A stretch of DNA of 6,198 bases from Acidimicrobiales bacterium (GTDB lineage: Bacteria > Actinomycetota > Acidimicrobiia > Acidimicrobiales > SZUA-35). A model generated the notes under the pieces. It ran no database searches and had not been told where the DNA came from. It was given only the letters and a program-made list of their open reading frames with translations. Numbering within the stretch: the stretch's first letter is position 1; each line of letters opens with the position of its first letter. The stretch covers positions 1 through 6,198 of the forward strand of contig JABDJU010000200.1 of the NCBI GenBank assembly GCA_013003325.1, in the 5' to 3' direction. Shown in pieces: positions 1 through 5,905 of the stretch. The position numbers and the translations under genes are program-made.

Positions 1-89
1 TCTGCTCATGTGGGCCGGCCTTGCAGTGGGAATCCCATAACGACCTTTGCGAGGTGGGTCACGGGGTTTCCGGAGCCGCCTCATTCGGT

Positions 90-136
90 CGAAACGCGCC
101 GAAGGTGTTGGAGAGCAACACTTTCGACGCATTTCG
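90..136 (-). terminator. Long imperfect inverted repeat, probable terminator of the rhodanese gene
   Basis: The arms at 90-110 and 116-136 are reverse complements at 18 of 21 positions, around a 5-base loop (GAGAG, 111-115). The innermost 6 bp (GTGTTG/CAACAC) are perfect. In a minus-strand transcript two of the three differences become G-U wobbles (95/131 and 99/127), leaving only one C-A mismatch (104/122), so the hairpin is better paired on that strand. It lies 15 bases past the rhodanese stop codon. No T-tract follows on either strand, so it would be a U-poor hairpin terminator of the kind proposed for actinobacteria, or a dispersed intergenic repeat. The structure is seen directly; its role is inferred. 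Confidence 0.55.
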
Positions 137-151
137 GGATGAGTAGTCCAC

Positions 152-535
152 CTAGGAGCGAATTCGCTCGAAACCGATCCGGAGAACCCGCCACGCTCGA
201 TAGCCGCCGATGAGATCGGTCGCCCGGGGAATACCGATTCGCTGAAGCGTCGCCGCAGCCAGACTCGATGAGTAGCCGTCGCTACACACCAGGATCACAA
301 CTTGGTCCGGTGGGATGTGAAAGAGCCTGTCGGGAGAATCGGGGGCCAAGCGCCATTCGAGCAGTGATCGACGCACGATGATCGCACCCGGCAGCTGGCC
401 CTCTTTGGCAATATCCTCGCTGTCGCGATGATCGATGACCAGGGCACCCTCGGCCATCCGCTCCCCGAGGTCAGAGGGTGCGATCCGTTCCAGACCCGAC
501 CGGGCCTGCGCCAACAGTGCGTCAATGGACGACAT
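152..535 (-). CDS. Single-domain rhodanese-like protein (putative sulfurtransferase)
   Basis: This 127-residue protein is predicted cytosolic, with no signal peptide or membrane segment. It has the single-domain rhodanese layout: an N-terminal helix, the first conserved motif VIDHRD (residues 33-38), the LPGAI segment (48-52) that resembles the usual 'hxPGAh' element, a second motif ILVCSDGYSS with the likely catalytic Cys84, and the terminal GGYRAW motif (110-115). Rhodaneses carry sulfur as a persulfide on this cysteine. The loop after Cys84 is Ser-Asp-Gly-Tyr-Ser-Ser, without the arginine typical of thiosulfate sulfurtransferases, so the sulfur donor or acceptor may differ. Similar actinobacterial proteins are often next to cysteine dioxygenase genes, but none is visible here. 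The ATG at 535-533 has an AGGA Shine-Dalgarno sequence 6 bases upstream. The gene is divergent from the ATP-grasp gene, and a link to that cluster is unproven. Family call is firm; reaction is not. Confidence 0.9.
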   Translation of the reverse strand: MSSIDALLAQARSGLERIAPSDLGERMAEGALVIDHRDSEDIAKEGQLPGAIIVRRSLLEWRLAPDSPDRLFHIPPDQVVILVCSDGYSSSLAAATLQRIGIPRATDLIGGYRAWRVLRIGFERIRS

Positions 536-541
536 CGTGAG

Positions 542-545
542 TCCT
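542..545 (-). promoter_or_regulatory. Shine-Dalgarno site of the rhodanese gene
   Basis: On the minus strand AGGA is followed by a 6-base spacer and then the ATG at 535. This is a standard distance and supports that start. It contrasts with several rightward genes in the window, which lack a well-placed Shine-Dalgarno sequence. Confidence 0.6.
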
Positions 546-652
546 GATGCCGTGAACCGAGATCACGTCCACAAGCTACCAGGCCCGCGGGAGATGATCG
601 AGACCGGCAACGTGTGGCCTGGCCCAAGCGCTCACGACCGATTTCGCAGTTG

Positions 653-687
653 CGGTCGCTAGCAGGGGGAACATCGGTCGGTACAGT
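653..687 (+). promoter_or_regulatory. Candidate promoter/operator of the ATP-grasp operon
   Basis: TACAGT at 682-687 fits the actinobacterial TANNNT -10 pattern and lies 10 bases before the ATG at 698, so transcription would start at or a few bases before the start codon. No convincing -35 hexamer is seen at 17-18 bases. Two near-identical 9-mers, CGGTCGCTA (653-661) and CGGTCGGTA (675-683), are 22 bases apart, about two helical turns, and the second overlaps the -10 box. An inverted copy of the core, CGACCG, is at 635-640. This arrangement could be an operator; that is inference from position and repetition. Confidence 0.4.
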
Positions 688-697
688 GCAGGGCGGG

Positions 698-2122
698 ATG
701 GACTGCTTCGACGAGATGTTCGGCTACGACGCCGAACCGCCCCCTCGGGCGCCCTATCACGGCTACCAGAGATGGTTCGAAGGTCAGGATTCGGAACGGC
801 TATGGGCCATCTCTCGAGATGCGGAAGCGTCGTTCCGCCGGACGGGGATCACGTTCAACGTGTACGGCGACGACAGCGCCGACGAGAGGCTGATCCCCTT
901 CGACGTCGTTCCACGCATTCTCTCCGCAGCCGAATGGTCCCGGCTGGAACGAGGCATCGAACAGCGAGTGCGGGCGATCAATGCGTTCCTGCACGACATC
1001 TACCACCGACGCGAGATCCTGCGGGCCGGTCGCATCCCGGTCGAATTGATCGCCGAGAACATCGCGTTTCTTCCAGAGATGATCGGTGTCGCTCCCCCGG
1101 GAGGGATCTACACCCACATCGTCGGAGTCGACCTGGTTCGCACCAGTGAGGACGACTTCACGGTTCTGGAGGACAATGCCCGAACCCCTTCCGGGGTGTC
1201 GTACATGCTCGAGAATCGGGAGACGATGCTACATCTGTTCCCCGAACTTTTCAGCTCGATCCGGGTACGTCGCATAGCCGATTATCCGCAGGCATTGCGT
1301 CGGTCGCTCGCCGCCTGCGCTCCCCCCGAATGCGCGTCGTCGACGCCGACTGTCGCCGTGCTGACCCCCGGCATGCTCAACTCGGCCTATTTCGAGCACT
1401 CGTTCCTCGCCGACCAAATGGGTTGTGAGTTGGTCGAGGCTTCAGATCTGCTGGTGATCGACGGTCGACTGACGATGCGTACAACGCACGGGCATGAACC
1501 GGTTGATGTGCTGTATCGCAGGGTCGACGATGACTTCCTCGACCCGCTCAACTTCAGACAAGACTCGGCGCTTGGGGCCGCTGGTTTGTTCGACATCTAC
1601 CGGGCGGGAAGGCTCACTATCGCCAACGCCCCGGGTACCGGGATCGCTGACGACAAAGCCATCTACTCATACATGCCCGAGATCGTAAGGTTCTACACCG
1701 GCGAGGAACCGATCCTCAAGAACGTTGAGACCTGGCGGTGCAGTGAGCCCGATTCATTGTCCTACGTCCTCGACAATCTCGCCGAGCTGGTGGTCAAAGA
1801 GGTCCACGGATCGGGTGGGTACGGCATGTTGGTAGGCCCGGCCGCAAGCACAGCTGAACTCGACGACTTCGCCGCCAAACTTCGTTCCAAACCCGACAAC
1901 TACATCGCTCAGCCCACCCTGGCGTTGTCGACGGTTCCTATCCTTGCAGACAGCGGGCTCGCTCCACGACATGTCGACCTGCGGCCGTTTGTGCTCGTTT
2001 CACCGCGAACCATCGAAATCACACCGGGCGGACTCACCCGCGTAGCGTTGAACGACGGCTCATTAGTGGTGAACTCGAGCCAGGGTGGCGGCACCAAAGA
2101 CACGTGGGTGCTGGCGGAATGA
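698..2122 (+). CDS. Circularly permuted ATP-grasp protein (COG2308; DUF404/DUF407)
   Basis: This 474-residue cytosolic protein belongs to the circularly permuted ATP-grasp family, whose members are predicted to form amide or peptide bonds using ATP; the substrates are unknown. Family blocks run the full length: the N-terminal MDCFDEMFGYD, VLEDNARTPSGVSYMLENR (156-174), VLTPGMLNSAYFEHS (220-234), LYRRVDDDFLDPL (272-284), NAPGTGIADDKAIYSYMPE (310-328), the glycine-rich VKEVHGSGGYGM (366-377) that probably contacts nucleotide, RHVDLRPFVL (424-433) and the C-terminal NSSQGGGTKDTWVL (459-472). Length is normal for the family, and it appears complete. I chose the ATG at 698 because homologues begin with a similar MxxFDEM segment. 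An in-frame GTG at 686, with AGGGGGA at 664-670, is an alternative adding four residues; a still longer ATG reading from 614 lacks family-like sequence. The alpha-E gene follows after 16 bases, indicating one operon. Biochemical product is unknown. Confidence 0.93.
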   Translation: MDCFDEMFGYDAEPPPRAPYHGYQRWFEGQDSERLWAISRDAEASFRRTGITFNVYGDDSADERLIPFDVVPRILSAAEWSRLERGIEQRVRAINAFLHDIYHRREILRAGRIPVELIAENIAFLPEMIGVAPPGGIYTHIVGVDLVRTSEDDFTVLEDNARTPSGVSYMLENRETMLHLFPELFSSIRVRRIADYPQALRRSLAACAPPECASSTPTVAVLTPGMLNSAYFEHSFLADQMGCELVEASDLLVIDGRLTMRTTHGHEPVDVLYRRVDDDFLDPLNFRQDSALGAAGLFDIYRAGRLTIANAPGTGIADDKAIYSYMPEIVRFYTGEEPILKNVETWRCSEPDSLSYVLDNLAELVVKEVHGSGGYGMLVGPAASTAELDDFAAKLRSKPDNYIAQPTLALSTVPILADSGLAPRHVDLRPFVLVSPRTIEITPGGLTRVALNDGSLVVNSSQGGGTKDTWVLAE

Positions 2123-2138
2123 ACAGGACGTCCTGCTG

Positions 2139-3080
2139 ATGTTGGGCCGCACCGCCGGAGGGATGTTCTGGCTGTTCCGCTACTTGGAACGGGCCGAGAA
2201 CACCACCCGATTGCTCGAGGCCGGGCTTCGGCTTGCGCTCACAAGGGCCACACCGACCGACTCCGATTGGGACTCGGTGCTCACCACTGCCGGGTCGCGA
2301 AATGGCTACTTCGAGCGGCACGATGTCCTGACCGCCTCACGGGCGATCGACTTCGTCCTCCGCGACGAAACGGACCCGTCGAGCGTGGCATCTGTAATGA
2401 AGGCCGGCCGCAACAGCGCACGCACGGTCCGAACCGCCCTCACCCGCGACGTCTGGGAGGCGATCAACCAGTGCTACCTCAGTACCAGCGCGATGTTGAA
2501 CCGCCCGGTCGAGCCAGCCGAGCTGCCGAAGATTCTGGCGAGGATTCGAAACGAGATCACCCTGGTCAGCGGGGCGCTCCACGGCACGATGCTGCGCAAC
2601 GAAACGTTCAACTTCGCCCGACTAGGAACCCATCTCGAGCGCTCGGACAACACCGCCCGGATCCTCGACGTCAAGTACTACGTGCTGCTCCCATCCGCGT
2701 CGTTCGTGGGCTCGCCGCTCGACAATCTTCAGTGGGAGAACATTCTGCGCTCGGTGTCGGCCGAGCGAGCATTCCGATGGACCCACGCTTCGGGAATCAA
2801 CGCGTCTGCCATCGCCGCGTTCCTAATTCTCGATCGCCGTCTCCCGCGGTCCCTCGCCTTTTGTTTTCAAGAGATCGAGAACAACCTGGCCCAGCTCGAA
2901 ACAATTCACAACCATGAGGTGCTGAGTCACGACCTGTCGAGAAGCCTCACGAACCGCTGTCGAAATCGAACAATCGATTCGATCTTCGAAGAGGGGCTCC
3001 ACGAATTCCTGCGCGACAGCATCGCCGACACCAACCGTCTCGGGGCTCAAATCGAGGCCGACTACCGGTTCAACGCGTGA
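2139..3080 (+). CDS. Alpha-E domain protein (COG2307; DUF403)
   Basis: This 313-residue protein is predicted all-helical and soluble. The alpha-E family is named for its helical fold with conserved glutamates; its biochemical activity is not established, and it nearly always accompanies circularly permuted ATP-grasp genes. The hallmark is an internal duplication: FRYLERAENTTRLLEA (13-28) and RLGTHLERSDNTARILD (161-177) share the pattern LER-(A/S)-(E/D)-NT-(A/T)-R. Other conserved segments are LHGTMLRNETFNFARLG (147-163) and the C-terminal SIFEEGLHEF (281-290). Length is typical and both ends look intact. The ATG at 2139 is chosen because the family starts with a short MLxRxAxxxFWLxRYxERAE segment; AGGA at 2125-2128 is a weak Shine-Dalgarno at 10 bases. 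The stop codon overlaps the transglutaminase start, so translation is probably coupled. By association it may present substrate to, or form a complex with, the ATP-grasp partner; this is inference. Confidence 0.92.
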   Translation: MLGRTAGGMFWLFRYLERAENTTRLLEAGLRLALTRATPTDSDWDSVLTTAGSRNGYFERHDVLTASRAIDFVLRDETDPSSVASVMKAGRNSARTVRTALTRDVWEAINQCYLSTSAMLNRPVEPAELPKILARIRNEITLVSGALHGTMLRNETFNFARLGTHLERSDNTARILDVKYYVLLPSASFVGSPLDNLQWENILRSVSAERAFRWTHASGINASAIAAFLILDRRLPRSLAFCFQEIENNLAQLETIHNHEVLSHDLSRSLTNRCRNRTIDSIFEEGLHEFLRDSIADTNRLGAQIEADYRFNA

Positions 3081-3895
3081 TGCTCCTCTCGGTCTCTCAC
3101 ACCACTCGCTACCGGTATGAAGAACCGGTGCCGTACGGGCTGATGCAGATTCGGCTGACGCCGACGTCGGGTCCACTCCAGGAGGTCGTCGAGTGGGATC
3201 ACGACATCGTGGGAGCGTCGATCCACGCCGCCTTCAACGATCAGCATCGGAATCGGGTTCATCTACTCGGCACCAATGAAGGGACGACCGAGGTGTCGAT
3301 CACCGTGCGGGGGCAGGTGGAGACCTTCGACAGCGGCGGCGTCATCCCTCACCTCGACGGACATGCACCCCTGTGGCTCTACACGAGGGCTACCCCGTTC
3401 ACGACGATGGGTCACGCGCTCCAGACGCTTCGCGATGCGAGCCCGCTCAATCAGAATCCCAACCCAGGCGTGATGGAGCTGCACGAGCTCTCGGCGCTGG
3501 TCTTGTCTGAGGTCGCCTACGAGCCGGGACGGACCGTCTCCCAAACCACTGCGGAGGAAGCGGTTCAGAGCGGTCACGGGGTGTGCCAGGACCACGCCCA
3601 CGTGTTCGCCACCTTGGTCCGCTCCGCCGGTATGCCCGTTCGTTACGTCAGCGGCTACCTGTCCCTGGATGAGGGTCAGGAAGACGCCAGTCACGCATGG
3701 GCCGAAGCCTGGGTCGAACATCTCGGCTGGGTTGGCTTCGACGTGTCCAACGGGATCTCGCCCGACGACCGGTACGTGCGGATCGCCGCCGGGCTCGACT
3801 ACCACGACGTCGCGCCGATAACCGGAATCCGCACCGGCGCAGGTGAAGAGTCGCTGGAGGTCCACGTCACGGTGGAGGATCAACCTCAGCAGTGA
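3077..3895 (+). CDS. Transglutaminase-like cysteine peptidase family protein (COG1305)
   Basis: This 272-residue protein has no signal peptide and is probably cytosolic. The N-terminal part (about 1-110), beginning SVSHTTRYRYEEPV, matches the bacterial transglutaminase-like N-terminal beta domain. The transglutaminase core follows, with a complete catalytic triad: Cys170 in SGHGVCQDHAHVF, His206 in DASHAWAEAW and Asp222 in GFDVSNG (more usually FDPTNG). Bacterial members mostly act as peptidases or amidases, or form isopeptide links; this one's substrate is unknown. Beside an ATP-grasp ligase it might cleave or remodel the product, which is inference. The start is GTG 3077, overlapping the alpha-E stop by 4 bases, or the adjacent ATG 3080; the second only loses one residue. 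There is no good Shine-Dalgarno sequence, consistent with translational coupling. Anbu follows after 42 bases. Confidence 0.93.
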   Translation: MMLLSVSHTTRYRYEEPVPYGLMQIRLTPTSGPLQEVVEWDHDIVGASIHAAFNDQHRNRVHLLGTNEGTTEVSITVRGQVETFDSGGVIPHLDGHAPLWLYTRATPFTTMGHALQTLRDASPLNQNPNPGVMELHELSALVLSEVAYEPGRTVSQTTAEEAVQSGHGVCQDHAHVFATLVRSAGMPVRYVSGYLSLDEGQEDASHAWAEAWVEHLGWVGFDVSNGISPDDRYVRIAAGLDYHDVAPITGIRTGAGEESLEVHVTVEDQPQQ

Positions 3896-3925
3896 TCTGA
3901 GGCGGAAGTCGGGCCGCCAAACCGG

Positions 3926-3931
3926 CACAAT
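3926..3931 (+). promoter_or_regulatory. Candidate -10 box of a leaderless promoter for the Anbu gene
   Basis: CACAAT is one base away from TACAAT and is followed by exactly 6 bases and the GTG start at 3938. That distance places the transcription start at or next to the start codon, as in actinobacterial leaderless mRNAs. No Shine-Dalgarno sequence is suitably placed before 3938, which fits. The -35 region has no clear consensus. A short inverted repeat just upstream, GGCGG (3901-3905) with CCGCC (3914-3918), may partly end the preceding transcript. Confidence 0.4.
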
Positions 3932-3937
3932 GGCCGT

Positions 3938-4672
3938 GTGACCTATTGTGTGGCTCTTCATCTCGACAAGGGTCTTGTGTTCATGGCCGACACCCGAACC
4001 AACGCCGGCGTCGACAACATCTCGTCGGTCAAGAAGCTCCGCACGTGGTCGGTGCCGGGCGAACGGGTGGTCACGGTGCTGAGCGCGGGGAACCTCGCGA
4101 CAACCCAGACCGTCATCAGCCTTCTGGAGGAGCGTACGTTCCATCCCTCTGAGCGAGATCCGTCGATCCTGACCCAGCCCACGATGTTTGAGGTCGCCCG
4201 ATTGGTCGGCTCAACGTTGCGAGAAGTCGTTGTCGAGCACCGCGGGATGGGCGGCCCCGACAGCGAAGGCGAATTCGGCGCAACGATGATCGTGGGCGGA
4301 CAGATCAAGGGGATGAAGCCTCGCTTGTTCTTGGTGTATCCGGAGGGAAACTTCATCGAGACGACCGTCGACTCGCCGTTCTTCCAGGTGGGCGAGATCA
4401 AGTACGGCCGGCCGATTCTATTGCGCGCCTTCGACCCCACGATGAGTTTCGAAGAAGCGGTGAAGCTGCTGGTGGTGAGCTTCGACTCCACCATCAAGGC
4501 CAACTTGTCGGTCGGACTGCCCGTCGACCTCCATGTGTACGTCGACGACAGCCTGGAAGAAGGCGAGGTCAGGCGATTCGAGCGTCGCGATCCCTACTTC
4601 GCCGAGATCTCACAGACGTGGGGGTCGGCGTTGCGCGAGGCGTTTGGTTCCCTTCCCGATTTCGAGTTCTGA
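3938..4672 (+). CDS. Anbu-type proteasome beta-subunit homologue (COG3484)
   Basis: This 244-residue protein is an Anbu ('ancestral beta subunit') member of the proteasome/HslV family of N-terminal nucleophile hydrolases. It starts Met-Thr-Tyr-Cys-Val: removal of the initiator Met would expose Thr1 as nucleophile without a propeptide. In Thr1 numbering, Asp17 (in MADTRTNAG, 15-23) and Lys32 (in SVKKL) match the conserved proteasome Asp17/Lys33 pair. Other Anbu-like blocks are VLSAGNLATTQTV, the glycine-rich GGQIKGMKPRLFLVYPEGNFI, YGRPILLRAF and NLSVGLPVDLHVY. Length fits the family. Known Anbu structures are open-ring or helical oligomers, and a robust natural substrate is not established to my knowledge. 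The GTG start at 3938 is fixed by the family N-terminus. Placement after ATP-grasp, alpha-E and transglutaminase genes is the characteristic neighbourhood and suggests it processes something made by them. No unfoldase gene is present nearby. Confidence 0.95.
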   Translation: MTYCVALHLDKGLVFMADTRTNAGVDNISSVKKLRTWSVPGERVVTVLSAGNLATTQTVISLLEERTFHPSERDPSILTQPTMFEVARLVGSTLREVVVEHRGMGGPDSEGEFGATMIVGGQIKGMKPRLFLVYPEGNFIETTVDSPFFQVGEIKYGRPILLRAFDPTMSFEEAVKLLVVSFDSTIKANLSVGLPVDLHVYVDDSLEEGEVRRFERRDPYFAEISQTWGSALREAFGSLPDFEF

Positions 4673-4682
4673 GGCACCGCCG

Positions 4683-4702
4683 GGGCCCTCCACCAAAGGC
4701 CC
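4683..4702 (+). terminator. Possible weak terminator after the Anbu gene
   Basis: GGGCC (4683-4687) and GGCCC (4698-4702) can form a 5-bp stem with a 10-base loop, followed by the T-rich GTGTTGTT. It begins 10 bases after the Anbu stop. The stem is short, so this is only suggestive, but the position fits a boundary between the Anbu gene and the patatin unit. Confidence 0.3.
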
Positions 4703-4747
4703 GTGTTGTTCAAGGCTCGGTCGCTTTCGGCACATCCGAGACCTGAC

Positions 4748-4753
4748 TACGGT
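4748..4753 (+). promoter_or_regulatory. Candidate -10 box of a leaderless promoter for the patatin gene
   Basis: TACGGT fits TANNNT and is followed by exactly 6 bases and the ATG at 4760, the same geometry as in front of Anbu. No Shine-Dalgarno sequence precedes this ATG. TTTCGG at 4725-4730 lies 17 bases upstream and is at best a poor -35. The site favours ATG 4760 over the upstream in-frame GTG at 4703. Confidence 0.45.
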
Positions 4754-4759
4754 GACTTC

Positions 4760-5905
4760 ATGCTGATGACCGAGCCTCCGCCGCCGAAGGTGCCGGGCCA
4801 GCGGCGAATGCTCGCCCTCGACGGAGGTGGTATCCGAGGGGTGTTGTCGCTGGAGATTCTCGCCGGCATCGAGGACATGCTGCGCAAGGACAACGACAAT
4901 CCGGACCTGGTGCTATCCGACTACTTCGACTACTTCGGCGGCACGAGCACCGGAGCCATGATCGCGACCGCGCTTGGGTTGGGATGGCCAGTCGAACGGA
5001 TTCTGAACCTGTATCTCGAAACAGGACCTGTACTCTTCCATCCGATCGCCCGACGCAGAAGAGTGGCGACCCGCTTCGGCTACAAATATCCCCGGTCCGG
5101 TCTGGCTTCTGCCCTCAAGGATCATTTCGGTGTGTCCACCGAGTTCGGCTCCAACGACTTCCGAAGCCTGCTGCTGGTCGTGGTCCACAATTCGACAACC
5201 GATTCGCCCTGGCCGCTGAGCAACAACCCGCAGGCCATCTACAACGACGCTGACGCCCCGGACTGCAATCTGCGGTTGCCTCTATGGCAGATCGTGCGGG
5301 CCAGCACCGCCGCCCCGGTCTACTACCCGCCCGAACGTGTGACGTTGGGTGGGCGTGACTTCATCTTTGTCGATGGCGGAATCACGCCGTTCAACAATCC
5401 GGCATTCCAGCTGTTTCTTCAGGCCACCCTGCCCGAGTACCGACTTGGCTGGCCCAAGGGCGAAGACCAGCTGCTGCTGGTCTCGGTGGGAACCGGGGCG
5501 CTGCCCAAATCGAACCCGTCGCTCAAGGTGCGCGACATGAATCTCGTCCACACCCTCAAGACCGTCCCGGGGACCCTCATGGCAGGGGCATCGAGTCAGC
5601 AGGACATTCTGTGCCGGGCGGTCGGCAAGTGCATCCACGGCGACCCGATCGACGGAGAACTCGATCGCCTGATGGAACCCCGCCCTACCCCTTCGGATTT
5701 CACCTACGTGCGATACAACGCCACGCTCAACGAAGACGGGCTGCGGTCGCTCGGGTTGGACCACATCGCGGGTGATCCCGAACGGTTGCACGGAGTGCAG
5801 CAGCTCGACGGTGTCGAATTCATTGACGACCTTCGACGGATCGGTGAGGCGGCGGCGGGCAACGTGACCGTGGAGCATTTCCAGCAGTTCCGGGGTGCTT
5901 CTTGA
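4760..5905 (+). CDS. Patatin-like phospholipase
   Basis: This 381-residue protein is a patatin-family serine lipid acyl hydrolase, expected to cleave acyl chains from phospholipids at the membrane surface. It has the glycine-rich oxyanion loop MLALDGGGIRG (17-27), the nucleophile elbow GGTSTG with Ser63, the family segment RASTAAPVYYPP (180-191) and the catalytic Asp205 in FVDGG (203-207). The Ser-Asp dyad is complete. The patatin domain covers about 16-285; the C-terminal hundred residues have no motif I recognise. No signal peptide or transmembrane helix is seen. ATG 4760 is preferred; the in-frame GTG 4703 would add 19 residues resembling noncoding spacer, and ATG 4766 is also possible. 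The next gene overlaps its stop, so the two are probably cotranslated. Patatins of this kind include ordinary lipases and defence effectors such as CapV of CBASS, but no cyclic-nucleotide synthase gene is visible, so a defence role is speculation. Confidence 0.93.
   Translation: MLMTEPPPPKVPGQRRMLALDGGGIRGVLSLEILAGIEDMLRKDNDNPDLVLSDYFDYFGGTSTGAMIATALGLGWPVERILNLYLETGPVLFHPIARRRRVATRFGYKYPRSGLASALKDHFGVSTEFGSNDFRSLLLVVVHNSTTDSPWPLSNNPQAIYNDADAPDCNLRLPLWQIVRASTAAPVYYPPERVTLGGRDFIFVDGGITPFNNPAFQLFLQATLPEYRLGWPKGEDQLLLVSVGTGALPKSNPSLKVRDMNLVHTLKTVPGTLMAGASSQQDILCRAVGKCIHGDPIDGELDRLMEPRPTPSDFTYVRYNATLNEDGLRSLGLDHIAGDPERLHGVQQLDGVEFIDDLRRIGEAAAGNVTVEHFQQFRGAS

Noticed and set aside
2..40. Twelve hydrophobic codons ending in TAA (LLMWAGLAVGIP) at the left edge, possibly the C-terminus of a membrane protein reading rightward.
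   Set aside because: Far too short to distinguish from chance. It would fit a convergent gene ending before the hairpin at 90-136, but sequence to the left is needed.
10..213. A 67-codon plus-strand frame at the left end.
   Set aside because: It spans the inverted repeat and runs into the rhodanese gene on the opposite strand. Its composition is unlike a protein and it has no motif or ribosome-binding site.
2267..2917. A 216-codon plus-strand frame overlapping the alpha-E gene.
   Set aside because: The translation is dominated by Arg and Pro, a typical out-of-frame product of GC-rich coding DNA, while the alpha-E frame carries the conserved motifs.
3263..4144. A 293-codon open frame on the minus strand.
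   Set aside because: It is antisense to the transglutaminase and the start of Anbu, both of which have clear family motifs. Its translation is rich in Arg, His, Gly and Val, with no recognisable domain, as expected for a GC-rich shadow frame.
4716..4740. CTCGG / CCGAG inverted repeat upstream of the patatin gene.
   Set aside because: A 5-bp stem with a 15-base loop is expected by chance in DNA of this composition.
5282..5878. A 198-codon open frame on the minus strand within the patatin gene.
   Set aside because: It is a shadow of the patatin coding sequence, with no domain and no plausible ribosome-binding site.
4760..5905. Assignment of the patatin as a CBASS CapV effector.
   Set aside because: The catalytic motifs fit any bacterial patatin, and no CD-NTase or accessory CBASS gene is present in the window.
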